Source: Campylobacter magnus (GTDB taxonomy: Bacteria; Campylobacterota; Campylobacteria; Campylobacterales; Campylobacteraceae). Taken from it: DNA of 64,000 nt. Below, in pieces: positions 6,248-14,491 of the stretch. Every line of letters begins with the position of its first letter. Positions within the stretch are counted from its first letter, which is position 1. Under the pieces are notes generated by a model. It was not told the DNA's origin, ran no database searches, and saw nothing but the letters and a program-made list of their open reading frames with translations. Where the stretch lies: the NCBI RefSeq assembly GCF_028649595.1, contig NZ_JAQSLK010000002.1:186001-250000 (forward strand). Reading direction: 5' to 3'. Position numbers and translations under genes: made by a program.

Positions 6248-8584
6248 ATGCGTATCACAAACCAACTACAAAGCCGCCAAAACCTACTAAACTACCAAAG
6301 TAGCGCAGCAAAAAACTACGACTCAATAGAAAAACTCTCAGCCCACATGAAAATCACCAAACCTTATGAGGATGTAGGCATCTATGTAGATGCAACTCGT
6401 CTTGATTACGAGGCAACCACACTAGAACAAATAAAAGAAGCCACCACCAAAGCCAGCGAGTTTGCCAAAAACACAGACCAGACCTTAAATGACTTTGCCG
6501 ATACGCTTGATAGCTTCAAAGTAAAACTCATCCAAGCCGCAAACTCAGGCGAGCACAGCACAACTAGCCGTGTGGCTATCGCAAACGACCTAAAAGCAAT
6601 GCGCGACCAGCTAGTAAGCATCTCAAACACCGCTATAAACGGACAATATCTTTTCTCAGGCACAGCAGTTGATACCAAGCCAATTAGTGCTGATGGTACT
6701 TATAATGGCAATGGTAATAATATCGAGGTGCTAGCTGGTTCAAACCTAACCGTGCCTTTTAATATCCCAGGCGAGGGCTTGTTTTTAGGCAGGGATAATG
6801 ACTATGCTAAGCAAGTAACTACAAATATCACGCTAATAAACAAACACGAAGAGCTAAACCCGCAAAACGGAAATAAAGAATATATGCGCTTAACTGATGA
6901 AATATATAAGTTTATTGGCACTGATTACCGCACTAGTGCTAAGATAGCAGCAGATGGTAAAATGAACTATACGACAGATTTTACCAGGGATAAGGTAAAA
7001 GATCTGCCGCCAACTGTATTTTTCATGCAAGGACAGCGTCCAAGCGGAGAGAGCTTTTCAACCAAGTTTGAGCTAAGCGCTGGTGCAAAGGTCTCAGACC
7101 TGCTAGAGCAAATGGGCAGAGCCATGGGAAATACTGATACAAACAAAGTAGTAGAAGTTAGTATAAACAAAGATGCTCAAATCCAAATGACAAATTTACA
7201 AAACGGCAATGAAATGATGAGCTTTTCGATTTTTGGCTTAACAGCGCAAGAAGGAACAGCCCAAGAAGCCAATCTGTGGAAGACTGATAAAATTCAAAAA
7301 GCAACTAGCTTAGAGGAAATAAAACAAGCAGTAGCTGCTGGAAATGTGCATCTAACAAGCTTTATAAGCTCACCAAACTATGTAAGCCCAGATGATGGCA
7401 TAGCGACGGCTACAGACTATGACAAAGTAAACTTTGCTAACAAAGGCGCAACAGTCCAAAACAACACCAGCCAAATCGTTCGCAAAGACAATAGCTTTGC
7501 TACAAACAACACTAGATTAAGCGAAGTAGCAGGCCTCTCATCAGGACAAATCGGCGCAGTTGGAGGTGGCAACCCAAATGCTGCTGGAACTACACTAGCA
7601 AAAGCTGATGATCTTATCATTGATGTAACTGCAAAAAATGGAAATAGATATAAAGCTACCATTGATTTTAACGGAACGCAAGTAACAGACCCAGTTACAA
7701 AAGTAGTTACAACCTATCCAACCATTACGATTCGACAACCGCCATTTCAACCAGACAAAGCTGTTTATCAAGGTAACTTTTATAAAACCTTTTGGAATGA
7801 GCAAATAGACCCAAATGCTAATCCGCCTAGACAAATAGGCAATCAAGCCAAAATGGTAGAAACTGACGATTTAAGCTTTAAAGAAATAAATGATATGCTT
7901 ACAATCCTAGCAAGTGGCAACCTTGATAAAATGCAAGGTAAAAATCATACAAACCCTAAGACGCAGCAAGACTTAGATGCAGCTTACGCAGCATTTGAAG
8001 AGACTTTTTTACAAGCTTCAGTCTCAGTTGAGAGCACTATGGATCACCGTGGTTTAATAACTCTAAAGGACAAAACCACATCAGCAACTAACATAAAAAT
8101 AGCAATGTATCAAGATCACGGGGGCAAGGATTATCCAGATGCTGTCGGCACCGCAAACACCAAAAGTGCTAGTGTGCTAAGCTTTAACAAAAATGATGCT
8201 GTGACGATAGACCGCCCTAGCATTGATCTTTTTGCTGATCTTGATGATATGATAGAGGCTGTTTTTAACGGCGATTTTTACGGCAATGCTAATGGCGTAA
8301 ACCCACGCACATCAGGTGTCCAAGGTGCTATAAAACGCCTAGATCACATCATGGATCATGTAAATAAAATCCACGCTATCGCTGGCACAAACTCTCGCCA
8401 CATCACAGACACAAATGAGCGCGCGACTACCTTATACCTAAATGTAGCTGAGGTAAAAAGCTCGGTGATTGATGCTGATTATGGCGAGCTAGCAATGCAG
8501 TTTCAAAACAACTTGCTAGCCTATCAGGCAATGCTACAAGCTACTTCAAAAATCAACCAAATTAGCCTGCTAAACTATATGTAA
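6248..8584 (+). CDS. flgL: Flagellar hook-filament junction protein FlgL
   Basis: FlgL joins the hook to the filament. The N-terminus (MRITNQLQSRQNLLNYQSSAA) and the C-terminus (a coiled-coil D0/D1 helix ending in QATSKINQISLLNYM) are typical of FlgL and flagellins; the middle is a large variable insert, so the 778-residue protein is far longer than the enteric form, as in other Campylobacter. I place the start at the ATG at 6248, after AAAAAAAGGATAAAA; the frame is open back to 6149 but the extra 33 residues would precede and overlap the sigma-54 promoter. The adjacent ftsK is also its neighbour in C. jejuni. Confidence 0.92.
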   Translation: MRITNQLQSRQNLLNYQSSAAKNYDSIEKLSAHMKITKPYEDVGIYVDATRLDYEATTLEQIKEATTKASEFAKNTDQTLNDFADTLDSFKVKLIQAANSGEHSTTSRVAIANDLKAMRDQLVSISNTAINGQYLFSGTAVDTKPISADGTYNGNGNNIEVLAGSNLTVPFNIPGEGLFLGRDNDYAKQVTTNITLINKHEELNPQNGNKEYMRLTDEIYKFIGTDYRTSAKIAADGKMNYTTDFTRDKVKDLPPTVFFMQGQRPSGESFSTKFELSAGAKVSDLLEQMGRAMGNTDTNKVVEVSINKDAQIQMTNLQNGNEMMSFSIFGLTAQEGTAQEANLWKTDKIQKATSLEEIKQAVAAGNVHLTSFISSPNYVSPDDGIATATDYDKVNFANKGATVQNNTSQIVRKDNSFATNNTRLSEVAGLSSGQIGAVGGGNPNAAGTTLAKADDLIIDVTAKNGNRYKATIDFNGTQVTDPVTKVVTTYPTITIRQPPFQPDKAVYQGNFYKTFWNEQIDPNANPPRQIGNQAKMVETDDLSFKEINDMLTILASGNLDKMQGKNHTNPKTQQDLDAAYAAFEETFLQASVSVESTMDHRGLITLKDKTTSATNIKIAMYQDHGGKDYPDAVGTANTKSASVLSFNKNDAVTIDRPSIDLFADLDDMIEAVFNGDFYGNANGVNPRTSGVQGAIKRLDHIMDHVNKIHAIAGTNSRHITDTNERATTLYLNVAEVKSSVIDADYGELAMQFQNNLLAYQAMLQATSKINQISLLNYM

Positions 8585-8590
8585 TAGCCA

Positions 8591-8637
8591 AAAATCTAGA
8601 ATTGCTGAGCAACTTTTGCTAGGAATTCTAGATTTTT
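8591..8637. terminator. Palindrome-derived hairpin after flgL
   Basis: AAAATCTAGAATT at 8591-8603 pairs with AATTCTAGATTTT at 8624-8636, followed by further T residues. The inverted half-repeats with an A run before and a T run after have the form of an intrinsic terminator directly downstream of flgL. Confidence 0.5.
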
Positions 8638-8695
8638 TCCAAGCTTAGCGTGGCAAATCTAGAATTCCCTTAATACAAACTTAAACAAAATAAGC

Positions 8696-8701
8696 TATAA
8701 T
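8696..8701 (+). promoter_or_regulatory. Probable -10 box of ftsK
   Basis: GCTATAAT, a close match to the Campylobacter sigma-70 -10 hexamer, lies 31 bases before the ftsK start, in AT-rich DNA with no clear -35, as is usual in this genus. Confidence 0.5.
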
Positions 8702-8731
8702 CACGGAGATTTTTTTTCTAGGATTTTTATT

Positions 8732-11020
8732 TTGAGACTTTCTATTTTTTTGCTTTGTGTGTTTATTTTGCTCTTTGTCGGTATTTCATCAGCTATGCCA
8801 AATGCCGATTTTGTAGGCGGCGTGGGTTCATTTATCGGCTTTTTTAACAGAGATTTTTTTGGCTCTTTTGGCATTATTTATCCTTTTGCTTTGCTTTATC
8901 CTGCGTGGAAAATTTACAAATATCATCATCATTTTAGCTGGAATCTAGGCTCAGGCATTGCTGGTGGGCTGCTGCTATTTCTTTCAGTTCTTTTAGCACT
9001 TGCCATGCTAAAACCTAGTTTTGCTGGGCTTTTTGGCGTTTTTGTTTTAGATATTTTAAAAGGCTATATAGGTACGCTTGGTGCGCTGCTTTGCTCTCTT
9101 GCTGGCATTATTATAGGCTTTAGCCTTTCTTTTGGCAAAAGGCTTGATACTGTGATACTTGAAGCCTTTGCCAAGGCAAAAAAAGACGCCAAGTCTCTAA
9201 AACCAGCTAGCAAGCCTGCTGCACCTGCGCCAAGCACGCAAAATATCATAAAGCCTAGGACTGCTCCAAAAATCAAAAAAGCCAAAAGCACAGATGAACT
9301 ACAATCATATAAAAACGCCCTAGAAACAAACGAATATAACGAGCAAAATTCTGCTCAAAATTCCGCTGATGAAAAACTAGAATTCCAAGATAAAAATCTA
9401 GAATTCCCTAATGAAAAACTAGAATTCCCTAATGAAAATCTAGAATTCCAAGAACAAAAACTAGAATTCCAAAATGAAAATGTAGAATTTCCTAATGAGA
9501 ATTTAGAATTCCCTGATGAAAACGCCCCAAAAATCACCGCCACCGGCGTAGAAATCCTAAGCGAAGTAGCAGAAAATAAAGAACTTCTAGCCCAAATAGA
9601 AAAAGGCCATCAAGAAGCCCCAAAGGACTTTAAACTTCCAAGCCTAGATTTTCTAGCCCAAGCACCAAAAAAGCGCAAAGGCGTAAGCGAGAGCGAGATA
9701 GATAGCAAAATCGCTGATTTGCTTGAAAAGCTTCGCAAGTTCAAAATAGACGGAGATGTGATCCGCACATACTCAGGGCCAGTTGTTACTACCTTTGAGT
9801 TTAAGCCTGCGCCAAATGTCCCTGTGCGAAAAATCCTAAATCTCCAAGACGATCTAGCCATGGCTTTAAGAGCGCAAACTATACGCATCCAAGCCCCAAT
9901 CCCAGGCAAAGATGTAGTAGGCATAGAGATACCAAATAGCGATATAGAGACGATTTACCTGCGCGAAGTACTAGAAAGCGAGATTTTTAGCACCGCAAAA
10001 AGCGAACTAACAATAGCGCTTGGCAAGGATATAGTTGGCGCGCCTTTTGTAACTGATCTTAAAAAACTACCGCATTTGCTAATTGCAGGCACAACCGGCT
10101 CAGGCAAAAGCGTAGGCATAAACGCAATGCTTTTAAGCCTTTTATACCGCAATAGCCCACAAACCCTGCGCCTAATCATGATAGATCCAAAAATGCTGGA
10201 GTTTTCAATGTATGAGGGAATTCCACACCTGCTAACGCCAGTCATAACCGAGGCAAAAAAGGCTGTAAATGTGCTAGAAAATCTAGTCTCTGAAATGGAG
10301 CGTCGCTACAAGCTCATGGCTGCTAGCAAGACCAAAAACATAGAAAGCTACAACGCAAAAATGAAAGAACAAGGCGAGGCGAGCTTGCCTTTTATCGTAG
10401 TTATCATTGATGAGCTAGCTGATCTTATGATGACATCTGGCAAGGATGTGGAGTTTAGCATAGGTCGCCTAGCCCAGATGGCGCGCGCTAGTGGCATACA
10501 CCTGATAGTAGCCACACAGCGCCCTAGCGTAGATGTAGTAACTGGGCTAATCAAAGCAAACCTGCCAAGCCGCATAAGCTACAGAGTAGGGCAAAAAATA
10601 GACAGCAAAGTAATACTAGACCAACTAGGAGCTGAGAGCCTACTGGGGCGTGGAGATATGCTCTTTACACCACCTGGCAGCCCTGGGCTAGTGCGGCTGC
10701 ACGCGCCATTTGCCAGCGAGGCTGAGATAGAGACTATAGTGGAGTTTTTAAAAGAACAAGGTGAGGCGCTTTATGATGAGAGCTTTTTAAGCGATGGCAA
10801 AGATACTAGCGCAGGCTTAGGGGGTAGTGCTAGTGGCGAGGTAGATGAGCTTTTTGAACAGGCAAAAGAAGTGATTTTAAGCGAGAGAAAAACATCTATT
10901 AGCTACCTTCAGCGCCGCCTTACCATAGGCTATAATAGAGCTGCAAATATAATCGAACAGCTTCAAAACGCAGGCTTTTTAAGTGAGCCAAATGCTAAGG
11001 GACAAAGAGAAATTCTCTAG
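8732..11020 (+). CDS. ftsK: DNA translocase FtsK
   Basis: FtsK anchors at the septum and pumps chromosomal DNA to complete segregation. The 762-residue protein has four N-terminal membrane segments (to about residue 135), a charged linker, the beta core, a RecA-like motor with Walker A GTTGSGKS at 453-460 and Walker B VVIIDELADL near 556-565, and a C-terminal winged-helix gamma domain with YNRAANIIEQLQNAGF that reads orienting sequences. The start is TTG at 8732, with AGGA eight bases upstream; no better ATG precedes the first membrane helix. The linker contains seven heptads built from the genome's palindromic repeat (residues about 214-262). Confidence 0.95.
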   Translation: MRLSIFLLCVFILLFVGISSAMPNADFVGGVGSFIGFFNRDFFGSFGIIYPFALLYPAWKIYKYHHHFSWNLGSGIAGGLLLFLSVLLALAMLKPSFAGLFGVFVLDILKGYIGTLGALLCSLAGIIIGFSLSFGKRLDTVILEAFAKAKKDAKSLKPASKPAAPAPSTQNIIKPRTAPKIKKAKSTDELQSYKNALETNEYNEQNSAQNSADEKLEFQDKNLEFPNEKLEFPNENLEFQEQKLEFQNENVEFPNENLEFPDENAPKITATGVEILSEVAENKELLAQIEKGHQEAPKDFKLPSLDFLAQAPKKRKGVSESEIDSKIADLLEKLRKFKIDGDVIRTYSGPVVTTFEFKPAPNVPVRKILNLQDDLAMALRAQTIRIQAPIPGKDVVGIEIPNSDIETIYLREVLESEIFSTAKSELTIALGKDIVGAPFVTDLKKLPHLLIAGTTGSGKSVGINAMLLSLLYRNSPQTLRLIMIDPKMLEFSMYEGIPHLLTPVITEAKKAVNVLENLVSEMERRYKLMAASKTKNIESYNAKMKEQGEASLPFIVVIIDELADLMMTSGKDVEFSIGRLAQMARASGIHLIVATQRPSVDVVTGLIKANLPSRISYRVGQKIDSKVILDQLGAESLLGRGDMLFTPPGSPGLVRLHAPFASEAEIETIVEFLKEQGEALYDESFLSDGKDTSAGLGGSASGEVDELFEQAKEVILSERKTSISYLQRRLTIGYNRAANIIEQLQNAGFLSEPNAKGQREIL
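9371..9517 (+). repeat. Seven 21-bp repeats in the ftsK linker
   Basis: Seven consecutive 21-bp units, each centred on CTAGAATTCC or a close variant, encode heptads of the form [E/Q/K]-[K/N]-L-E-F-[P/Q]-[N/D/E]. The frame is that of LEF, one of the two stop-free frames through the palindrome. The unit length is a multiple of three, so copy-number change would only lengthen or shorten the linker. Confidence 0.9.
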
Positions 11021-11195
11021 GAATTCTAGAATTCTCTAGGAATTCTAGAATTCCCTTTTAGAGTGCTTTTTTTCTTTAAGGAATTCTATATATAAAATCA
11101 CTTAGAAACAATAAAAAACTTAGGGAATTGAAGTTTAGGGATTTTTTTTGGCTTTAAAATCTAGAATTCCTAGAGCATAGGAATTCTAGATTTTT
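11020..11195. repeat. Palindrome cluster between ftsK and the Asn-rich gene
   Basis: Two complete GAATTCTAGAATTC palindromes lie at 11021-11034 and 11040-11053, with further halves at 11091, 11161 and 11180. The first abuts the ftsK stop codon. Confidence 0.9.
11156..11194. terminator. Bidirectional hairpin terminator between convergent genes
   Basis: A perfect 17-bp stem (11156-11172 with 11178-11194, starting AAAATCTAGAATTCC) has a five-base loop GAGCA, with A residues before and T residues after. It lies between the 3' ends of ftsK (plus) and the Asn-rich gene (minus), where a two-way terminator is expected. Confidence 0.6.
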
Positions 11196-11210
11196 AGCGC
11201 AAAAGTTGCT

Positions 11211-12206
11211 TTAGACAAGTGGATTGAAGTTTTGTGTTTGGACTGCGCCACTATTTAGCATATTCATTTGTTGGCGGATAGTGTTTTGTAGGTTATTTAC
11301 ATTGCTTTGAATGCTATTTGCTACATTTTGGTTTGCTATATTTTGAGCGTTTTGAGTAGAAACTGCGTTTTGCACAGAAGCTGTGCTTTGCGTGTTATTT
11401 GCAAAATTAATATTTTGTGTAGCATTTGCACCGTTGTAGTTAGCAAAGTTACTAGCATTTGCGTTTGTAAAGTTATTTAGCGCAGCAGCTGTGTTTTGGC
11501 TATATTGCGTTGCGCTATTTTGGTTAAAGTTTAGTGTGTTAGCAAAAGCTGGATTTGTAGAATTTTGCGTATTTGTAGCACTATTTGCGTTCATGTAGTT
11601 AGCATTTAGAGCATTTACGCTACTATTTTGTGCTGTTTGATTAGCGTTTTGTTGCGCTTGGTTGGCATTTTGTGTCATTTGCGCTTGGTTAGCGTTTTGC
11701 GCTGGATTTGTGTTTATCGCTGCGTTGCGGGCTGCCATTAGGCTAGCTGTATTTTGTAGTGCGGTGATATTTTGATTGCCTAGCGTTGAGCCTTGGTTTT
11801 GGATAGCGATATTTTGTAGCACATTTGCGCCTACGCCGTAGTTTGCGCTATTTTGAGTTAGTGAGTTTAGTTGTGCTAGTCTAGCATTTAGCGTTTGGAT
11901 TTGGCTATTATTTGGATTTTGGCTGTTTTGTGCGCCGTTTATGCTATTTACGCTAGTATTATTGTTCACATAAGCCGCGTTTTGCGTAGAAGCTGCGCTT
12001 TGCACAGAAGCTACACTTTGCGAATTTTTGCTTTGATCGCTTGTGCTTGTGCCACTTTGGTTGCTATTATTTGCTTGCATTACATTGTTTTGCATTATAG
12101 CAGTTTGAGCTACACTTGCTTGTTGGTTTTGTGCTTGGTCATTCCTTGACATTGGATCGTAGTAGTTGCCTTGATAAGCAAAGCTTGAGTTTAAACCGAT
12201 TGCCAT
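11211..12206 (-). CDS. Asn/Gln-rich low-complexity protein
   Basis: Not recognised. The 331 residues are dominated by Asn, Gln, Ala, Ser and Thr, with recurring AQNANQAQ, STQNA and NNTQS units and almost no Cys, Trp, Lys or hydrophobic core. The start is the ATG at 12206 (MAIGLNSSF), preceded by AAGGAGTGTCAA; a frame extension to 12245 lacks a binding site. There is no Sec signal peptide and no membrane helix. Composition resembles prion-like or intrinsically disordered domains. A GATAAAAT box about 35 bases upstream could be a promoter. It converges on ftsK and is followed by the hairpin at 11156-11194. Confidence 0.75.
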   Translation of the reverse strand: MAIGLNSSFAYQGNYYDPMSRNDQAQNQQASVAQTAIMQNNVMQANNSNQSGTSTSDQSKNSQSVASVQSAASTQNAAYVNNNTSVNSINGAQNSQNPNNSQIQTLNARLAQLNSLTQNSANYGVGANVLQNIAIQNQGSTLGNQNITALQNTASLMAARNAAINTNPAQNANQAQMTQNANQAQQNANQTAQNSSVNALNANYMNANSATNTQNSTNPAFANTLNFNQNSATQYSQNTAAALNNFTNANASNFANYNGANATQNINFANNTQSTASVQNAVSTQNAQNIANQNVANSIQSNVNNLQNTIRQQMNMLNSGAVQTQNFNPLV

Positions 12207-12271
12207 TTGACACTCCTTGTAAAGATTTTGCCCTGATTTTATCAAAATTTGAGCTAAATTAAGTGAAATTC

Positions 12272-12886
12272 CTAGCCTTTTATGCGAGCTTTGTAATCAG
12301 GCATATGCTTTGAAATAAGGGCGTAAAAGTCCTTGCTGTGATTTGCGTGAACTAGGTGGGCTAGTTCGTGTAAAACGACATATTCTATGAACTCTTTTTT
12401 CTTTGTGATTAGATCTAGGCTTAGATTTATGTAGCCTTTGGCTTTGTTGCAGCTACCCCAGCGAGTGCGCATGTGCTTAAAGCTTATGTGATTTATGGGG
12501 CGAGCGATAAGTGGGGCAAAGTGCGCGATACTAGCATTTAATAGCTCCTTTGCCTTTTGGTCGCAAAAATGCCTAAAATCAGCCTTGCTAGCTGCTTTTA
12601 TACTAAAAAGCTCGATGCTAACACCACTTGCATTTTTATCTATGATTAGCTCGTAGCTTAGACCCAGAAATTCTACCTGATTTTCATTTTTTGCGCTATT
12701 TTTTGCCTTTATTTTTGCGCTGGTTTTGCGTAGCCATTCTAGGTTTTTTTCTAGGAATTCTAGGATGTGATTTTCTTTAGTGCGAAGTGGGATTGATAGC
12801 GAAATTTCGCCACTTTGTCCCACTTTTAAGCGCAGGTATTTAACAGCCTTTTTACTCTCTTTTATCTCAAACTCATAAAACTTCAT
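12272..12886 (-). CDS. YgjP-like M48-type metallopeptidase domain protein
   Basis: The 204-residue cytoplasmic protein carries HELAHLVHANHSKDFY at about 173-188, the HExxH zinc motif and third histidine of the YgjP/WLM clan (DUF45), preceded by the usual RWGSC (about residue 140) segment. Substrates of this family are not established. A half palindrome (GGAATTCTAG) near 12751 is read as LEFLEKNLEW. It lies downstream of, and is separated from, the MATE gene by about 115 bp containing repeats. Confidence 0.82.
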   Translation of the reverse strand: MKFYEFEIKESKKAVKYLRLKVGQSGEISLSIPLRTKENHILEFLEKNLEWLRKTSAKIKAKNSAKNENQVEFLGLSYELIIDKNASGVSIELFSIKAASKADFRHFCDQKAKELLNASIAHFAPLIARPINHISFKHMRTRWGSCNKAKGYINLSLDLITKKKEFIEYVVLHELAHLVHANHSKDFYALISKHMPDYKARIKG

Positions 12887-12962
12887 AGCGCAATTATATC
12901 AAGGATTTTTAATTAGTTTATATTTAATGTATATAAAAAATACTCCATAGTCCAAAAAAAGC

Positions 12963-13006
12963 CTAGGGAATTCTAGAATTCTTTAGAATTCCCTAGAATT
13001 CCCTAC
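12963..13006. repeat. Palindrome cluster at the MATE gene 3' end
   Basis: One complete GGAATTCTAGAATTC followed by two TAGAATTCCCTA halves. It reaches the last codons of the MATE gene. Confidence 0.85.
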
Positions 13007-14361
13007 ACTAGCGTTTTATTTTGCCATTTGCGGCTGCGCCAGCGAAGTGTGTTTGCGATAGCTCGCCCCCACTCATCTACGCAAAATCCAGCCCACACAC
13101 CAACAATGCCAAACTCAAGCACGATACCGCAGATATAGCCCACAGGCAAGCTCACTCCCCACATGAAAATTATCCCCATAATAAAAGGAAATCTCGCATC
13201 ACCAGTGGCTCTAAGGCTATTTACCATGATGATATTAAAGCCCCTGCCACTTTCAAGTATAAGCGAGAGCGTAAAAAGCGGTCTCATAATGTCTCTAATC
13301 TCGCCACTTAAATCAAAAAGATCCATGATTTGCTCTTTAAATATCCAAAAGCCTAGCACTATGACCCAAGTCGTGCCAACGCCGATTTTAAGTGCGTAAA
13401 AGGCTTTTTTGTAGGCTTCATCATAGCGTCTGGCTCCCACTAAATGCCCCACTATCACCTCACAGGCCATAGAAACAGAGGTGCAAACAAGAAAAATATA
13501 AGTGCTGATTTGAAAATAAATGCTTTGAACGCTTAGGCTAGCAGCGCCAAGTAGCCCAATAAAGGCAAAAGCCACCATATACTGACCAAACCAAAGTAAA
13601 TTCTCGCCTGCGCTTGGCAAGCCAACTTTTAAGATTTTGCTAACAACGCTTAAAGTAAGCTTAAAAAATAAGCCCAAATGTATATGAACTTTTGCTTTGT
13701 AAATAAGAAAAAATATTAGCAGCAAAAGCCCGCTAAAATGCGCTACAATAGCGACCATAGCCACAGCTTTTAGCCCCAGGCTCTCTTCATTTAGCCCCAA
13801 AAATGAAAGAAAGCCAAGCACATAAGCATTGCCAAGTAGCACGATAGCGTTTGTGATGAGTGAGACTATGACTATATAATTTGCCATGTTTTTTACACGC
13901 AAAATGCTAGCTACAACGATGCCAATACCAGCTAAAAAAAGTGCCAAACACATGTAGTGTAAATACTCATAAGCATCTTTAAAAATCTCATCTGGCACAT
14001 TTAGTAGTGCTAAAACTTCTTTTGTAAAAAAATAAATAAAAGCTGTGCTAACAAGCCCTAAAAAAGCATTTAGCGTGATTGAAATATGAATTGCCCGCAA
14101 AGCTAAATTTGCGTTTTTTGCGCCTAGACTTTGGGCTACTACAACAGAACAGCCAATAGATAAAAAGCTAAAAATTGTGATAAATAGCGTAAATACTTGA
14201 TTTCCAGCGCTCATGGCTCCTACAAGTAGAACATTTACATGCGCCACCATAAAGACATTTAGCGTCACACTAAGCGTTTTTAGTGCCATATCAAAGAAAA
14301 TTGGCAGGGCTAGTGAGCGCAAAGACAGCTCTTTTGCTTTTGTATTTTTGCTTATTTCCAT
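13003..14361 (-). CDS. MATE-family efflux transporter
   Basis: Twelve hydrophobic segments in two homologous halves, with 452 residues, are typical of MATE (NorM/DinF-like) cation-coupled exporters of drugs and metabolic by-products in the inner membrane. The first helix region PIFFDMALKTLSVTLNVFMV and the mid-protein GLPSAGENLLWF match the two N-terminal halves of the MatE repeat. The start is the ATG at 14361 (MEISKN); a TTG two codons upstream is also possible, and neither has a clear ribosome-binding site. It diverges from the ABC-F gene. Confidence 0.88.
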   Translation of the reverse strand: MEISKNTKAKELSLRSLALPIFFDMALKTLSVTLNVFMVAHVNVLLVGAMSAGNQVFTLFITIFSFLSIGCSVVVAQSLGAKNANLALRAIHISITLNAFLGLVSTAFIYFFTKEVLALLNVPDEIFKDAYEYLHYMCLALFLAGIGIVVASILRVKNMANYIVIVSLITNAIVLLGNAYVLGFLSFLGLNEESLGLKAVAMVAIVAHFSGLLLLIFFLIYKAKVHIHLGLFFKLTLSVVSKILKVGLPSAGENLLWFGQYMVAFAFIGLLGAASLSVQSIYFQISTYIFLVCTSVSMACEVIVGHLVGARRYDEAYKKAFYALKIGVGTTWVIVLGFWIFKEQIMDLFDLSGEIRDIMRPLFTLSLILESGRGFNIIMVNSLRATGDARFPFIMGIIFMWGVSLPVGYICGIVLEFGIVGVWAGFCVDEWGRAIANTLRWRSRKWQNKTLV

Positions 14362-14439
14362 AAGCAAAATTCTAGCAGAATTCTTAAAGATTTTAGTTAG
14401 GAATTCTAGAATTTTATAGGTTTTTTAAATTTTAAAAGA

Positions 14440-14445
14440 TATAAT
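14440..14445 (+). promoter_or_regulatory. Probable -10 box of the ABC-F gene
   Basis: AGATATAATAAG gives a perfect TATAAT 46 bases before the ATG, within AT-rich DNA. No -35 hexamer is clear. Confidence 0.45.
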
Positions 14446-14491
14446 AAGAAATTTTAATCTTTTAATAAAATTTATAAAAAAAGGAACAATT

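Noticed and set aside
11895-12149. 84-codon plus-strand frame opposite the Asn-rich gene
   Set aside because: It is a hydrophobic antisense product of AAT/CAA codon runs, without a ribosome-binding site.
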